Assembly: GCF_029269745.1 (NCBI RefSeq)
Contig: NZ_JARJHT010000001.1
Span: 1,488,001 to 1,552,000 of the forward strand
Length of the DNA stretch: 64,000 nucleotides
Reading direction: 5' to 3'
Origin: Polluticoccus soli
Lineage (GTDB): Bacteria > Bacteroidota > Bacteroidia > Chitinophagales > Chitinophagaceae
Made by a program: the position numbers and the translations under genes. The notes beneath the pieces were generated by a model. That model ran no database searches, was not told the DNA's origin, and was given only the letters and a program-made list of their open reading frames with translations. This document shows, piece after piece, positions 52,510 to 61,678 of this stretch (positions within the stretch are counted from its first letter, which is position 1; each line of letters starts with the position of its first letter).

Positions 52510-54210
52510 TCAGCGCGTAAAGTTATAGCGCAAAGTTCGACTATTGTCGTTTTCGTCCGAAACTGTAACCACCAGTGTATGTTCGCCTGCGGGGCAGTGT
52601 TCATCGAATTCGTAGAACCAGTTGTTGCCGCGCTGCTCAAACAACAGCCATTTGCCATCCAGCTCACCCCTGAAATTTTTTACAGACGTTATTTCATCTT
52701 TTGCCGTAAAACTGATGCGCGAAGCTTTGCTCAGGTCGGCACCGTCTTTTTGTGTTGGAGTTAATACAGGTGCTTCTGAGTCCACAACTAGCTTGTAGTC
52801 GCCAAAATTCCTGATAGGTGCCGTATACGCACCGTCTTTATAGGTTGCAGCTTTGCCTGTTTGCTCTTTTCCATCTATATATACCAGTGCCACCTTGCTG
52901 CGCCTATCGGCGGGTATGTTGTTATCGGGTGTTATGTATAGGTCAGTCCACATATGCAGTGGTACGTAGCTTTTATGGATATGGTGTATATCAGAATACC
53001 CGTTGGCGTGCGAGGTTTTGCTATATGTAAAACATATATCATCATACAGCGTGTTTTCCTGAAGGCGGAGATTAATGTTTTTATTGTTGAACTTATTGGG
53101 CTTGCCGGCAGTAAACGGTGTTTTGCAGGCGCCTGCCATTGTATCAAGAGGTTTGTATACCAACATACCGGTTATCGTGGTTGCGTTTCCTGCTGCATCT
53201 GTGAGTTCTATGGTGATCTCTTTCGTTAACTTGTCGTCAAAACTTATCGTGCCTCGTTGCGCTTTTAGTACGTCCGAATAGTCATAAATATGATTCAGCC
53301 GGTTGTCTTTGAGTTGAAATAACAGTTGTATCCACTTGTTTGTCTGTTTGCGCGCTTTATAGTCTACATAAGCATGCAGGTAGCGGGTTACGTCATACCC
53401 GATATCATCCAGGCGAATGCGCAACAATCGTTCATGGTCAGCAGTCAAGGTAGCCGTATAAAAATTCAGCGTATTACTGCTGCCATTCATGAAATCATTA
53501 GCATGTACACCAAGTCCGGTTTTGAGGGAATAAACAGCAATAGTATCGAAAGTATAACCTTTCCCTTTCTTTCTTATTGGCACTAACTCCACTTGTTGTT
53601 CATAAATGCTCTGGTTGGTACTGTATACCGCCAGTTCTATCGGCCTCGGCGCAATCGTATCTTCAATATCAAATCCAAATAGCTGCGGGTTAAGCGGATG
53701 CTCTGTTTGCGTATTGCGTATCTCAAAATGCAGGTGCGGCGCTGTTGAACTGCCTGTGTTGCCCGACCATGCTATTTGCTGTCCTTTTTTAACCGGGAAC
53801 ATGTCTGCTGGCACAGGCACATCTACTGCCCAATTTTCTTTTTGGTACTGCTGCTGCCTTATGAATTTCTGTACTTCCGGAACGAAATCATTGAGGTGAG
53901 CGTATAAGGTTGTGTAACCATTAGGATGGGTCACGTACAAGGCATGACCAAAGCCGCCGGTCTCCATTTTTATCCTCGAAATATAGCCGTCAGCTGCAGC
54001 ATATACTTTTATATTTTCCTTGCCCTGGGTTTTTATATCCATACCACTATGAAAATGGTTTGGCCTGCATTCGCCAAAATTACCGGCCAGCGATATGGGT
54101 ATATCCAATGGGTTGCGGAAATAGTTTTTGGGATATGCCTGGGCTTGAGCTTCGGCAACAATACCGGTAACACAAAGTGCCACTAACGTCAGGTATTTTT
54201 GAAACAGCAT
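52510..54210 (-). CDS. Secreted M23 family metallopeptidase (LytM-like)
   Basis: 566 residues. A signal peptide (about 1-23, ending AEAQA) is followed by the M23 domain near the N-terminus (about 38-180): NHFHSGMDIKTQG carries the first zinc ligands (His and Asp), YTTLYAHL and TAPHLHFEIRNT the HxH pair. M23 enzymes cut peptide bridges in peptidoglycan. The remaining about 380 residues are beta-rich (DKLTKEITIELTDAAGN, AGEHTLVVTVSDENDNSRTLRY) and end in a Bacteroidota-type Ig-like region. All zinc-site residues are present, so activity is likely. It is the first gene of an operon with bcp. Confidence 0.92.
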   Translation of the reverse strand: MLFQKYLTLVALCVTGIVAEAQAQAYPKNYFRNPLDIPISLAGNFGECRPNHFHSGMDIKTQGKENIKVYAAADGYISRIKMETGGFGHALYVTHPNGYTTLYAHLNDFVPEVQKFIRQQQYQKENWAVDVPVPADMFPVKKGQQIAWSGNTGSSTAPHLHFEIRNTQTEHPLNPQLFGFDIEDTIAPRPIELAVYSTNQSIYEQQVELVPIRKKGKGYTFDTIAVYSLKTGLGVHANDFMNGSSNTLNFYTATLTADHERLLRIRLDDIGYDVTRYLHAYVDYKARKQTNKWIQLLFQLKDNRLNHIYDYSDVLKAQRGTISFDDKLTKEITIELTDAAGNATTITGMLVYKPLDTMAGACKTPFTAGKPNKFNNKNINLRLQENTLYDDICFTYSKTSHANGYSDIHHIHKSYVPLHMWTDLYITPDNNIPADRRSKVALVYIDGKEQTGKAATYKDGAYTAPIRNFGDYKLVVDSEAPVLTPTQKDGADLSKASRISFTAKDEITSVKNFRGELDGKWLLFEQRGNNWFYEFDEHCPAGEHTLVVTVSDENDNSRTLRYNFTR

Positions 54211-54282
54211 ACAGCAAATTAAAACATCTGTGCAACTATATGCTTATAACTAGGAGCTAAAAATACCTTGGTCGAAATGCCG

Positions 54283-54290
54283 TAGCTTTG
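54283..54290 (+). promoter_or_regulatory. -7 promoter element for the small membrane protein gene
   Basis: TAGCTTTG, 26 bases before the ATG at 54317. Confidence 0.5.
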
Positions 54291-54316
54291 CCGCGGCCGA
54301 TCCAGGCCAGTGTTAT

Positions 54317-54598
54317 ATGTTCGACAAGCTGAAAGATAAATGGAAGGTAAACGGTATACAGCTTCTGCTGATACTGTGTACGTTCGCTATTGGCGGCAGT
54401 TTGTGCGGCTACCTGGGGCGTAAAGTGCTCGAATATTTTGAGTTTGAAAAAGGAGCAGTGTGGGTGGCCCTGTATATTGCACTGATCACCATTTTTTGGC
54501 CGTTTTGTGTACTCATAGTAAGCATTCCGCTCGGCCAGTTTCCCTTCTTTAAAAATTATCTGGCCCGTATCGCCCGCAGAATGCGCATCACAAAATGA
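54317..54598 (+). CDS. Small two-helix membrane protein, DUF6787-like
   Basis: 93 residues: MFDKLKDKWKVNGIQ, then a first membrane helix (about 16-37, LLLILCTFAIGGSLCGYLG), a second helix (about 47-72) and a basic C-terminus (ARIARRMRITK). The pattern resembles a small conserved Bacteroidota family (DUF6787), but that name is given from memory without a search. The basic tail suggests that the C-terminus faces the cytoplasm. Function is unknown. It is convergent with recO, 3 bases apart. Confidence 0.65.
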   Translation: MFDKLKDKWKVNGIQLLLILCTFAIGGSLCGYLGRKVLEYFEFEKGAVWVALYIALITIFWPFCVLIVSIPLGQFPFFKNYLARIARRMRITK

Positions 54599-54601
54599 TG
54601 C

Positions 54602-55333
54602 TTAGTGCAGTATCGCGCGCAATACCTCCAGAGACCTGACATTGCCAAAGTGCTGGGTGTGCCGGTGCAGGAATTCAAGATACCAGTCCAGCAGGTTGAA
54701 CCGCATTTGCGAATTAATGCCCACTGTTTTCAGGGCTTCCATATCAGTACATTGCAAAAGCTGCGACAACGCCTTTGACTCGGCATCACTTAAGTATGGG
54801 GGTATTGCCGGCGGATTGGAAGCGAATACGCCTTCCTGTAAATGTAAGTGAGGGGTCTCGCTGCTGTAGTTTCCACTAATGTCAAACCCCATCAGCCGGC
54901 CGATGGCCACCAGGAAAAATATCGGATAGTTTGCTACATCCGACATCGGCTTTACATCCAGCTGTTTCAGGTATTCAAAACTGAAATCGTACGCTTCAGG
55001 CATGGAGGCATGCTCCGGCAATATGCGCAATAGCACTTCTACCGAGAACAATGCGATGCTATTTTTAACTATCTGCTCATGCAGCGACTGGTAGATATAA
55101 GCAGGCTGAAATTCTTTGATGCGCTGCAGGTTCTGCTGCTTCTGGTACACCACCATATCAAGCAACATGCCGGGCTGTAACAGTCCGGCACGTTGTTGCT
55201 TTTGTTTGGCGCTTCGTACTCCCTGTACCAGGTAGCTCTGTACACCATATAAGCGGGTGAATATGTTTACTATCAGGCTTGTTTCACCATATTTCAGCGC
55301 GCGTAAAACAAGCCCCTGTGTTTTTTGCACCAT
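54602..55333 (-). CDS. recO: DNA repair protein RecO
   Basis: A 243-residue recombination mediator of the RecFOR pathway. The N-terminal OB fold shows TQGLVLRALKYGETSLIVNIFTRLYG and YLVQGVRSAK. The helical C-terminal domain follows (YDFSFEYLKQLD, NYPIFFLVAIGRLMGFDISGN). The zinc-finger Cys residues of some RecO proteins are not evident here. It starts 2 bases after the porZ stop codon and is probably co-transcribed with it. Confidence 0.93.
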   Translation of the reverse strand: MVQKTQGLVLRALKYGETSLIVNIFTRLYGVQSYLVQGVRSAKQKQQRAGLLQPGMLLDMVVYQKQQNLQRIKEFQPAYIYQSLHEQIVKNSIALFSVEVLLRILPEHASMPEAYDFSFEYLKQLDVKPMSDVANYPIFFLVAIGRLMGFDISGNYSSETPHLHLQEGVFASNPPAIPPYLSDAESKALSQLLQCTDMEALKTVGINSQMRFNLLDWYLEFLHRHTQHFGNVRSLEVLRAILH

Positions 55334-55335
55334 AT

Positions 55336-57624
55336 TTACTCCATGAACACCATTTTGCCTACGTGCGTTTGCGATCCGTCACGGTTGGTAACGAATATCA
55401 GGTAAACACCCGACTGAGGACGCCTGCCTGTGTAGTCTTTACCATCCCATGTAGCCTGGCCACCATTTGCCTTTGTCCTGAATACCAGCTGACCAGAAAT
55501 GTCAGTGATACGCACATCCGCATTCTCAACTAATCCTGTTATAGCGATAGTGCCATTGTAGCCACTGGGTACTGGGTTCGGGAAGGTTAGAACGTTAGTA
55601 TTTTCTGCGCTGCCCTCTGTAGCCGTACCCCTAAAGCTTACCAAGCCTTCTTCAGTGCTTATATAAACGTCGCCGGTAATTGGGTCTATCGATATTGTCT
55701 GGATATTATTAGATGGCAACGGGCTGTTTTCTGCAGTAAAACGCATCAGTATCGCATCACCTTCCGGCGACAGCAGCCAAACGCCATTGTTAGTGCCTAC
55801 CCATTTCCTGTTGCCACCGTCTACAGCTATGGCGCGTACCTGCTCATTCTGGAACAGGTAGCCGGCAAACTCGTCAAATTGTACTACGCGCAATTCAGCC
55901 TCACATTGCCTGCTCATCACAGAGCCCGGGCAATTAACTATACCTATACCATTTGCCGTGCCTATCCAGATCGAGTTGTTCTGGTCTTTGGCGAGCACGA
56001 AGACTTCATTGTCGGGCAGGCCGCCGCTTCCTTTTCCTGACACCAACTGGATATGTTGGTCGTCAACAGTATTATCGAGTGTTCCGTTATCGTCATACAC
56101 GATAACACCACCACCACGAGGGGATGCCCACCATTTCTGGCCATTATCGTCGATGATGACATTCGCTGCGGCATTAGGATAAGGCCTTGAGTAAGGCACT
56201 GAATACTGATACCAGTTGCCGTCTTTAGCTTTCACCACGAGCTCGTGTACTCCGCCAAAAACATTCATCCACAGGTTGCCTTTATTATCGAATGCCAACC
56301 CCGATACACGGTAAGTACCACCGGCGCCAAAGCTTTCGTCAAAATATCCTTGTTTGAAGATCTCGTACGTTCCGTCGCCTTTTAGCACGAACAGGCCGCT
56401 TTGGTTCGAACCTGCGTATACGTTTCCATCTGGGCCCTTCACAATTTTTACAAAGTCAAAAGTGCTGTCGCCAAACGGAGGGTAGTCAAACATTTTATAG
56501 GGTTTCCACTTCTCGTCTTTGAACTGTGAAAAGCCCGAACGGTTGAAAGTGTATATCCAGCGCTCATCGTATCCGCCGTGCGCAACCCACAGTTCTTTAT
56601 TCTTCGCGTATATATCAAATGAGGTATGCGTGGTAGGACCTTCGGGAATATCAGTGTTGAAATAGCTGCCGTTGGTCAGGTTGCGTCTTTTCAGTCCGCT
56701 GAGTTCATCGGCAATGTAAGTCGCGCCACCTTCGATCTCGACTACCTGTTTTGAGAATCCGTCTGTCGTGAATGAATCAACCAGCACGTAATTCACATTC
56801 ATGCGCTTAACAGCGCCATTAAATGTCTTGAAGTTCTCGCTGATCCAGATACCGTCTTTGGCAGGGTCTATATGGCGGGTAAGTGTATCTGTGCGGTAAA
56901 CAAACTTCAAACTGTTGTTCTCAACGGCAAACAGGCTATCAGCAGCGGTAACAAAAACCTTGTTTTGCGAAGAGGCTATGCTGATAAAATTCCTGCTCGT
57001 ATCCAGCTTATTCCACGAAGCGAAATTCTGTATCGCAAGACTTTGTTTGCCGATAGAATAGAGGCCCTTTGGAGTGGAGGCGAATATTTCATTGTCGGTA
57101 GTAGTAACGCCGGTAACCGGTATCACCTGGTTGTTTACCGAGAAGGTGTAACTCTCCTTGATCTCACGGTCATCCAGGTTGATCACGATAATGCCCACAT
57201 CCGTACTTAAGTAGGCAAGGCCGTTCTCAGTGAATATGTGGTTGATGTTTTTCGAACCCGTAACCGACTTTAGCTTCAGATCCGGGATATTATAAAAACT
57301 GCCATCCTGGAAGAGGTCGATGTTGCTATTGGCATAGGCAAGCACGGCTGTTTTTGTCTTGTTATCATAACCGATATAAGCCATACCTACATCCGACATG
57401 CCTTCCACCTTGCTATATGGGGTGATCTCGTTGGTAACGGTATTGCTGGTGTAAAAGCTTTTTTCGGCAGCTACGTATATTGTCGTGCCATCGTAAGCCA
57501 CGCTCACGGCCTTATTGTAAGGCATATGCGCTCGCCAGTAGCCAATGGGACGATCCTGCGAAAATGCCGGGGAAAATGAAGACACGGCAAGAGACAATGC
57601 TGCCAGGCGTATATTCCAGTTCAT
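55336..57624 (-). CDS. porZ: Type IX secretion system protein PorZ (two-propeller, anionic-LPS delivery component)
   Basis: 762 residues. A signal peptide (about 1-22) is followed by the characteristic IGYWRAHMPYNKAVSVAYDG and YSKVEGMSDVGMAYIGY. Two beta-propellers of two-component-regulator type follow (repeats such as NGLAYLSTDVGIIVIN, IWIGTANGIGIVN, KWVGTNNGVWLLSPEGD), and a C-terminal sorting domain occupies about 685-762 (VLTFPNPVPSGYNGTIAITG, GVYLIFVTN, HVGKMVF). In Porphyromonas PorZ sits at the surface and passes anionic LPS to the PorU sortase that attaches cargo. Three other genes in this window have cargo sorting domains or barrels. TACATTTG lies 19 bases upstream. Confidence 0.88.
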   Translation of the reverse strand: MNWNIRLAALSLAVSSFSPAFSQDRPIGYWRAHMPYNKAVSVAYDGTTIYVAAEKSFYTSNTVTNEITPYSKVEGMSDVGMAYIGYDNKTKTAVLAYANSNIDLFQDGSFYNIPDLKLKSVTGSKNINHIFTENGLAYLSTDVGIIVINLDDREIKESYTFSVNNQVIPVTGVTTTDNEIFASTPKGLYSIGKQSLAIQNFASWNKLDTSRNFISIASSQNKVFVTAADSLFAVENNSLKFVYRTDTLTRHIDPAKDGIWISENFKTFNGAVKRMNVNYVLVDSFTTDGFSKQVVEIEGGATYIADELSGLKRRNLTNGSYFNTDIPEGPTTHTSFDIYAKNKELWVAHGGYDERWIYTFNRSGFSQFKDEKWKPYKMFDYPPFGDSTFDFVKIVKGPDGNVYAGSNQSGLFVLKGDGTYEIFKQGYFDESFGAGGTYRVSGLAFDNKGNLWMNVFGGVHELVVKAKDGNWYQYSVPYSRPYPNAAANVIIDDNGQKWWASPRGGGVIVYDDNGTLDNTVDDQHIQLVSGKGSGGLPDNEVFVLAKDQNNSIWIGTANGIGIVNCPGSVMSRQCEAELRVVQFDEFAGYLFQNEQVRAIAVDGGNRKWVGTNNGVWLLSPEGDAILMRFTAENSPLPSNNIQTISIDPITGDVYISTEEGLVSFRGTATEGSAENTNVLTFPNPVPSGYNGTIAITGLVENADVRITDISGQLVFRTKANGGQATWDGKDYTGRRPQSGVYLIFVTNRDGSQTHVGKMVFME

Positions 57625-57643
57625 AAGTGTAGAATGCAGTTAT

Positions 57644-57651
57644 CAAATGTA
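57644..57651 (-). promoter_or_regulatory. -7 promoter element for porZ-recO
   Basis: TACATTTG on the minus strand, 19 bases before the porZ ATG. Confidence 0.6.
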
Positions 57652-57693
57652 CTGAAATAAACGTAGGACGGCCTTCCTATATTGCCCGGCGCG

Positions 57694-58266
57694 CTATTTG
57701 CCTGCGTTAGCTAGCAAAAACTCTATCGTCCTTGGGAAGAAGAAGTGTTCCAGTTTATGGATGCGACCGGCAAGATCTCCGGCACTTTCGCCTTTGTTTA
57801 CCAGGCAGCGGGCCTGTACTATGACATTGCCACTGTCGTATACTTCGTTCACATAATGTATGGTAATGCCTGACTCCATATCGCCCGCTTCGAGTACGGC
57901 GTTGTGTACATGGTGTCCGTACATGCCTTTGCCGCCAAATTTTGGCAGTAGCGCAGGGTGAATGTTGACGATCTTATTGGGGAATGCGGCAACTAAAGCA
58001 TCAGGTATTTTCCACAGGAACCCGGCCAATACGATCAGCGCCGGAGTATGCGACTTTATCTCATCTATTAGTTCAGGATCGTTGAAACGCTGCCTATCAA
58101 TAACGATTGATGGAATGTTTTCATTGCGGGCGATGTTCAGTACACCTGCCTCTGCTTTGTTAGAAACTATCAACGAAACCTTCGCGATGCCGGTGGTTTT
58201 GAAGTAGTCGATGATGGCCTGTGCGTTGGTACCTGTACCCGATGCGAAGATGACTAAGTTGTGCAT
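57694..58266 (-). CDS. purN: Phosphoribosylglycinamide formyltransferase PurN
   Basis: About 190 residues from the ATG at 58266, chosen because TACCTTTG (58275-58282) lies just before it, inside the longer frame from 58296. The enzyme transfers formyl from 10-formyl-THF to GAR in purine synthesis. Signatures are VIFASGTGTNAQAIIDYF, VLAGFLWKIP and VNIHPALLPKFGGKGMYG with catalytic Asn101 and His103, then SGITIHYVNEVYDSGNVI with Asp144. It is monocistronic. Confidence 0.95.
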   Translation of the reverse strand: MHNLVIFASGTGTNAQAIIDYFKTTGIAKVSLIVSNKAEAGVLNIARNENIPSIVIDRQRFNDPELIDEIKSHTPALIVLAGFLWKIPDALVAAFPNKIVNIHPALLPKFGGKGMYGHHVHNAVLEAGDMESGITIHYVNEVYDSGNVIVQARCLVNKGESAGDLAGRIHKLEHFFFPRTIEFLLANAGK

Positions 58267-58274
58267 ACGAGTGG

Positions 58275-58282
58275 CAAAGGTA
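58275..58282 (-). promoter_or_regulatory. -7 promoter element for purN, 8 bases from the start codon
   Basis: TACCTTTG on the minus strand, followed by CCACTCGT and the ATG at 58266. Confidence 0.65.
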
Positions 58283-58313
58283 CTAAGTACAGGCAATTTC
58301 CTAACTTCGGCTC

Positions 58314-58712
58314 ATGAGCAGCGAGAAATTGCGATTGGACAAATATTTGTGGGCGATCAGGGTATTCAAGACCCGTACCCAGGCCACCGAGGCCTGCGAC
58401 GAGGGTAAGGTAAAACTCAACGGTGCAAACGTAAAACCGGCTCGTGCTGTGGCCATCGGCGACAAGTATGACATCAAAACCCCTGCCCGCAAGTGGACCA
58501 TTGAGGTGACCGGCCTGCTGCACAATCGTATGGGCTACGAGGAGGCAATAAAGAATTATGTGGACCTAACCTCAGAGGAAGACAAACAACTTAACCAGCG
58601 TATCAGCTCCAGCTTCTATACCGGAAAGCGCTTAAGCAAAACAGGCCGCCCGACTAAAAAACAGCGGCGCGACCTGAATGAATTATTTGACGGAGATACC
58701 GACGATCAATAA
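58314..58712 (+). CDS. hslR: S4-domain RNA-binding protein, Hsp15-like
   Basis: 132 residues with an N-terminal S4 RNA-binding domain (about 6-70: LRLDKYLWAIRVFKTRTQATEACDEGKVKLNGANVKPARAV). A basic tail follows (GRPTKKQRRDL, then acidic residues). Hsp15 binds stalled 50S subunits carrying peptidyl-tRNA and helps to recycle them after heat shock. The 3' end overlaps the convergent propeller lipoprotein gene by 7 bases. The gene is divergent from purN, with the two ATGs 47 bases apart. Confidence 0.9.
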   Translation: MSSEKLRLDKYLWAIRVFKTRTQATEACDEGKVKLNGANVKPARAVAIGDKYDIKTPARKWTIEVTGLLHNRMGYEEAIKNYVDLTSEEDKQLNQRISSSFYTGKRLSKTGRPTKKQRRDLNELFDGDTDDQ

Positions 58713-59773
58713 ACCGAAACGAAATTACCTTTTCTTACCAGTATCCAGTTCCTGCCTATGTCCATGCTGCGATACAGGCCGAAGTCTGTAGCTGCATATA
58801 CATATTCAAGCACCCTATTGTTCTTGTAAAAATCACTTTTAGCTGACAGTGAGCGAACATTAATACTTTGGTTAAGTCCTGCGCTTACGTTCTGGAATTG
58901 TGTGCTATTCAATGGTACCATATAGATACCATGAGCAGCTGTACCCACCAATAACAAGCGTTCAAACGGTGCTGTCATGCAGGTAACTTGTGCACCAGCA
59001 GGCAGGTCGGTATACTTGTCCCAGTTAGCGCCAAGGTTGTTGCTGTACCAAACACCATTCGTGCCGGTAGAGTCGGCAAGTACAACGGTGTTATTTACGT
59101 GCGAGAGGAAGAACTTACCCCCGGTAGGCAGTCCTGCCATAGGTTTGGTTTCCTGCCACGCAGCATCTCTGCCGGTTTTGAAGAAAATTCTTGAACCGGT
59201 GTGGTCAAATCCTACCACTTTGCCGTCTGCCAGGCGGGTAAATGAAGTAACAATTGGTAATGGGCTGACAGATCCCCAATTTGGATCTTTTTGCCACGTA
59301 TTTCTTTTACCGCTTGAGTCACTGTAGATAACCCCACCAGGCACATTGCCTGCCATGTATATCCTGTCATGTTCAGGCACGTTCAGCATCATTGACTGCC
59401 ACGGCGTATTGATAGCTGCCGATACACTGCCACTAATGGGGTTGAAGTTATAGTTATCGCCACCTTTCAGCTCCTTGCCAGCTGCAACAAATGCATCTGA
59501 GCCTACGGCAACGATAAGGTTGGTATCAGAAAAACTCATAGCCCTTATTATCGAACCATTTGATCCAAATGCAGTCCTCCAGTTATCACCATCATTGGTA
59601 TACTCGATCTGTCCGCTTGAGTCGGCCAGGAACAGGCTGTAAGGCTTACTAATTATCTGGTTATTGTCTATTCCGTTATTCGGCTTTTTACAGCTTTGGG
59701 CCGTAAAGGCCAAAAAAGCTGCTGCTGCAAGTTTATAGACAACAGAAATATTGCGCATCGACGAAAATTTCAT
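58706..59773 (-). CDS. Putative lipoprotein with sialidase/YCF48-like beta-propeller repeats
   Basis: About 355 residues from the ATG at 59773. An internal ATG at 59758 is also possible. The N-terminus is hydrophobic and ends in TAQSCKKPNN, a relaxed Bacteroidota lipobox, so it is probably lipid-anchored. The remainder repeats a short module with Asp-box-like spacing: YTNDGDNWRTAFGSNG, YSDSSGKRNTWQKDPNWGS, VWYSNNLGANWDKYTDLP and LYRSMDIGRNWILVRKG. This is typical of sialidase-like or YCF48-like propellers. No catalytic residue set is visible. A binding role at the cell surface is possible. Confidence 0.72.
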   Translation of the reverse strand: MKFSSMRNISVVYKLAAAAFLAFTAQSCKKPNNGIDNNQIISKPYSLFLADSSGQIEYTNDGDNWRTAFGSNGSIIRAMSFSDTNLIVAVGSDAFVAAGKELKGGDNYNFNPISGSVSAAINTPWQSMMLNVPEHDRIYMAGNVPGGVIYSDSSGKRNTWQKDPNWGSVSPLPIVTSFTRLADGKVVGFDHTGSRIFFKTGRDAAWQETKPMAGLPTGGKFFLSHVNNTVVLADSTGTNGVWYSNNLGANWDKYTDLPAGAQVTCMTAPFERLLLVGTAAHGIYMVPLNSTQFQNVSAGLNQSINVRSLSAKSDFYKNNRVLEYVYAATDFGLYRSMDIGRNWILVRKGNFVSVY

Positions 59774-59855
59774 CAAGTTTATAAAAAATAGTTAACAAAT
59801 CAAAGGCTTATGGTTAATACAAAGACAGTATTAATCGCCCTCCGGGTTTGTTCGG

Positions 59856-61565
59856 CTATTTCTGCGCGGTCAGCGCTTCGCTGCGGGCTTTGTTCATACG
59901 CATGGCAAAATCCATGATCTGCAACAAGCTGTTTTCCGACTGGTTGATGAAATTGATAGACATTTTATAGCTAAAAGCCGAAGAACTGAAGCTTCCGCCG
60001 GTAAAATGCACGTCTTTTAGTAGTTTTTTGCTTTCGGCGAGTGCTCTTTTGTCGGCGGTTGAAGGTACTAGGTCGTCGCTCAGGCTGTTCATCATGCCTT
60101 GGGCGTTGAAAAATATCCCGAAAGGATTGCCGGCAATTTCGGTTGCCCCGGCCTTGGACTGGCCCTTAAAGCTGCCTTGCAGGAAGCCGGTGGCGTTGGC
60201 AGGATGGTTGGCAATGACGCAATATTTATCGTCTATCAACAGCGTAGCCGTCGATCCGTCGGTCTTCAGGCTATAGCTATTATTCCCCGTCGCCTTAACA
60301 GAGCCACTCTTCACGGCCAGTTGCAGTAGTTTATTGAAGCTTTCCTTTTTCCCGATCTTCAGCGCGTATGTAAACTGCATATCGCCAGAATACTGGTATT
60401 TGCTGGCGGTGGTGTCGGGGGTATTTGTGGAATCGGTTACCACCACCACTTTATTTTGGGTGGTTGTATCCGCTCCGCTATGTTTGGTGGTATCAACGGT
60501 CAGCTTGAAATTGTTCAGCGATACGGCCATATCCCCGCTAAAAGCGCCCAATATCTCGTCGACCGACAGGTTTTGTCCAGACAGGGCCAGGTTGAGGAAT
60601 CCCAGTATGCCGGTTTTGTCCAGCAGGCCCTTTACGCCCTCGGGCGCCAAGTGCCAGGCCATCAGCATGTCCAGGTTTTCGCCCGGCAGCCTTTCTATCA
60701 TTTCTTTATCGGCATCAGTTTTACCCAGTTCCTTGGCTACAGGCTTCAGGCCCTCAGGTACATAATACAGGATATCACCGCCTATTTTGCCTGTTTCAAA
60801 ATCAAATCCCGCCGATAATGCTGCATCTTTCCATAATGTATTCGACAGCGACAGCCCCATCATGTTGCCGGCGCCGGCAAACTCGCCCATCATCCGGTCA
60901 TAGTTTATCCAAAGGGTAATGTCGTGGTCGGCGTTTTCCATTTTTGTGAAACGGTTATTGCCAGTAAGACTATTTTCTTTGGTAATGGTGAACGCCGTCG
61001 CCATCTCCGCCGCCAGTTGGGTAACATCGGTAGCTACCTGCTTAATGGCAAACGAATCAGGAAGCGTAGAATCCAGCGAAAGCTTTACGTCCGGCAGCTC
61101 TATTGAGTTCATAAGCACCAACAGGTCTTTGGTCCACCCGGCATACATACCCTCGGCCAGCAATGCTTCTTTATATTTTTCCTGGGGCTTGATCGCTGCT
61201 TCTGGAAAGTTCTTTGCTACGAAAGCCTCCCATTTAGCGGCATCCTCCAGCGGTACGAGCGCGGTTACGCGGTTGCCGTTTTTGAAACGTTTATCCTCCT
61301 TTATGTACACGTAGCTGGTGCTCATCATCTCGATGCCTATCTCTGCGGGGTCGGAGATCGCCGAACCGGTTTTTTCCTTCTGCATATCTTCCAGCAGCTT
61401 GCTCCCCATGATGGCATTCCAGGCCATCTTTTTGCCTATTTCTTTGGTGTTGAGGCCCACCACCACCAGGGCGTCTTTAGGAATATACTTTGCATGGTCG
61501 GGCATGCTGCTGCAGGCAGAGAGGCCAAGCACGATAACTAGTAATAGAGTACTCAAACGGTTCAT
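59856..61565 (-). CDS. DUF4836 family lipoprotein
   Basis: 569 residues. A signal peptide with classical lipobox LSAC gives Cys18 as the lipidated residue. The mature N-terminus MPDHAKYIPKDALVVVGLNTKEIGKKMAWNAIMGSKL and NAQGMMNSLSDDLV belong to the DUF4836 family, which is confined to Bacteroidota and has no assigned function. The protein appears fully periplasmic or surface-exposed. TATTTTTG lies 20 bases upstream. A terminator of the DUF3127 gene lies between the two minus-strand genes. Confidence 0.88.
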   Translation of the reverse strand: MNRLSTLLLVIVLGLSACSSMPDHAKYIPKDALVVVGLNTKEIGKKMAWNAIMGSKLLEDMQKEKTGSAISDPAEIGIEMMSTSYVYIKEDKRFKNGNRVTALVPLEDAAKWEAFVAKNFPEAAIKPQEKYKEALLAEGMYAGWTKDLLVLMNSIELPDVKLSLDSTLPDSFAIKQVATDVTQLAAEMATAFTITKENSLTGNNRFTKMENADHDITLWINYDRMMGEFAGAGNMMGLSLSNTLWKDAALSAGFDFETGKIGGDILYYVPEGLKPVAKELGKTDADKEMIERLPGENLDMLMAWHLAPEGVKGLLDKTGILGFLNLALSGQNLSVDEILGAFSGDMAVSLNNFKLTVDTTKHSGADTTTQNKVVVVTDSTNTPDTTASKYQYSGDMQFTYALKIGKKESFNKLLQLAVKSGSVKATGNNSYSLKTDGSTATLLIDDKYCVIANHPANATGFLQGSFKGQSKAGATEIAGNPFGIFFNAQGMMNSLSDDLVPSTADKRALAESKKLLKDVHFTGGSFSSSAFSYKMSINFINQSENSLLQIMDFAMRMNKARSEALTAQK

Positions 61566-61585
61566 AAACAGTAGAATTTACGCGG

Positions 61586-61593
61586 CAAAAATA
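61586..61593 (-). promoter_or_regulatory. -7 promoter element for the DUF4836 gene
   Basis: TATTTTTG on the minus strand, 20 bases before the ATG. Confidence 0.6.
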
Positions 61594-61606
61594 GTTATGT
61601 TTTAAA

Positions 61607-61641
61607 AAAAATATCCCGTCCACTTTGGGACGGGATATTTT
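61607..61641 (-). terminator. Terminator of the DUF3127 gene
   Basis: A long stem (61607-61621 with 61627-61641, core CCCGTCC/GGGACGGG) with flanking A/T runs, 38 bases after the stop codon on the minus strand. Confidence 0.88.
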
Positions 61642-61678
61642 ATATATCGGCCGCGGGCCGGAAAGGTTACAATTAATA

